From an uncultured Lachnospiraceae bacterium (GTDB lineage Bacteria; Bacillota; Clostridia; Lachnospirales; Lachnospiraceae): a DNA stretch of 5,744 nucleotides. The notes under the pieces were generated by a model that saw nothing but the letters and a program-made list of their open reading frames with translations, was not told the origin of the DNA and ran no database searches. Location of the stretch: positions 1-5,744 of the forward strand of contig CADBTG010000229.1 in NCBI GenBank assembly GCA_902797475.1, written 5' to 3'. A program made the translations under genes and the position numbers. Shown piece after piece: positions 5,275 to 5,744 of this stretch; the first letter of the stretch is position 1, and each line of letters starts with the position of its first letter.

Positions 5275-5744
5275 ATGAGTAAACCGGTAATCAAAAAGGA
5301 GCAGGTCAAGACGCTTTGCGATGCAAAGTACATCCGGCTCTATGATCTGCAATATGCGGAAGGAAAACATTATTTCGATGCGACGAGGCGGGAGGCGGAT
5401 AAGATTGTTGCCGTGAAAAATGACGACGAATTCCGTTCGATGCTCCCGGACGCCGTTACGATTGCGGTCATTCTGCATTTGCCGGATGAGGAACCGAAGC
5501 TTCTTTTGAACTACGAATACCGTTACCCTGTCGGTCAGTTTCTGTTAAGTCCCATAGCCGGACTTTTAGATCCCGAGGATGCGGCGGAGGAGGATCCTCT
5601 CCGTGCGGCCGCAACACGGGAAATTTTTGAGGAAACCGGCATTACGATGCAGGAGAGCGACCGAATCACGGTGTTGAATCCGTGTGCTTTTTCATCGCCC
5701 GGAATGACCGATGAGAGCAACGCTTTTCTGGCAGCAGACATATG
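5275..5744 (+). CDS. NUDIX hydrolase, ADP-ribose pyrophosphatase-like (3' end outside window)
   Basis: The first 156 residues are visible and the gene runs off the right edge. The Nudix core REIFEETGI (115-123) fits RE-U-x-EE-x-G-U exactly, with the metal-binding glutamates Glu116, Glu119 and Glu120. Upstream are EYRYPVGQ (81-88) and IAGLLDPED (94-102), and downstream SSPGMTDE (140-147). These flanks are typical of ADP-ribose/nucleoside-diphosphate-sugar pyrophosphatases, which split ADP-ribose to AMP and ribose-5-phosphate in the cytosol. Between Gly96 and the core there are ten residues and then Asp107, where the consensus has five residues and Glu. This gives a 5-residue longer loop with a conservative acid swap. 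The ATG at 5275 follows AGGAG (5258-5262) at a rather long 12 bases. The gene has its own promoter and is probably a separate unit from the nuclease operon. Substrate is inferred from flanking motifs only. Confidence 0.88.
   Translation, partial: MSKPVIKKEQVKTLCDAKYIRLYDLQYAEGKHYFDATRREADKIVAVKNDDEFRSMLPDAVTIAVILHLPDEEPKLLLNYEYRYPVGQFLLSPIAGLLDPEDAAEEDPLRAAATREIFEETGITMQESDRITVLNPCAFSSPGMTDESNAFLAADI

Overview
The window carries four protein genes with tight intergenic spaces. The sequence itself suggests a moderately GC-rich anaerobic Firmicute, most likely a Clostridia member such as Lachnospiraceae. The reasons are sigma-A-type promoters with near-consensus TTGAC(A/T) and TACAAT boxes, AGGAG ribosome binding sites, GC-leaning codon use (GAG, GCG, CGG, CTT frequent), and protein flavours typical of that group. 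The taxonomic call is inference.

Layout. Bases 1-44 hold about four copies of an 11-bp tandem repeat just beyond the 3' end of the first gene. Bases 64-1434 (minus strand) encode a complete MATE-family multidrug/cation efflux transporter. Bases 1435-1636 are a divergent control region. It holds a leftward promoter for the MATE gene with a 13-bp palindrome inside its spacer, a perfect 9-bp stem in the MATE leader, and a rightward sigma-A promoter (TTGACT, 17 bp, TACAAT).

The rightward promoter drives a two-gene operon. The first gene (1637-2752) is an Mre11/SbcD/YhaO-type metallophosphoesterase nuclease with all metal-ligand motifs. The second (2749-5178) is an SbcC/Rad50/YhaN-type ABC ATPase with two long coiled-coil arms. 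The genes overlap by 4 bp, so they are probably translationally coupled and their products probably form one complex. After a 96-bp gap with its own strong promoter (TTGACA, 18 bp, TACAAT), a NUDIX hydrolase of the ADP-ribose pyrophosphatase type begins at 5275 and runs off the right edge.

The most interesting object is the ATPase. Where SbcC/Rad50 proteins have a CxxC zinc hook at the coiled-coil apex, this protein has no CxxC at all. It has instead a two-helix hydrophobic hairpin (about residues 385-436), almost exactly at the midpoint of the 809-residue chain. This predicts a membrane-anchored Mre11-Rad50-like nuclease whose heads point into the cytoplasm. Several ATPase-head motifs also depart from consensus: the first Walker A glycine, the Q-loop glutamine, the LSGGQ signature and the switch histidine. 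No RNA genes, CRISPR arrays, insertion sequences or phage genes are visible.
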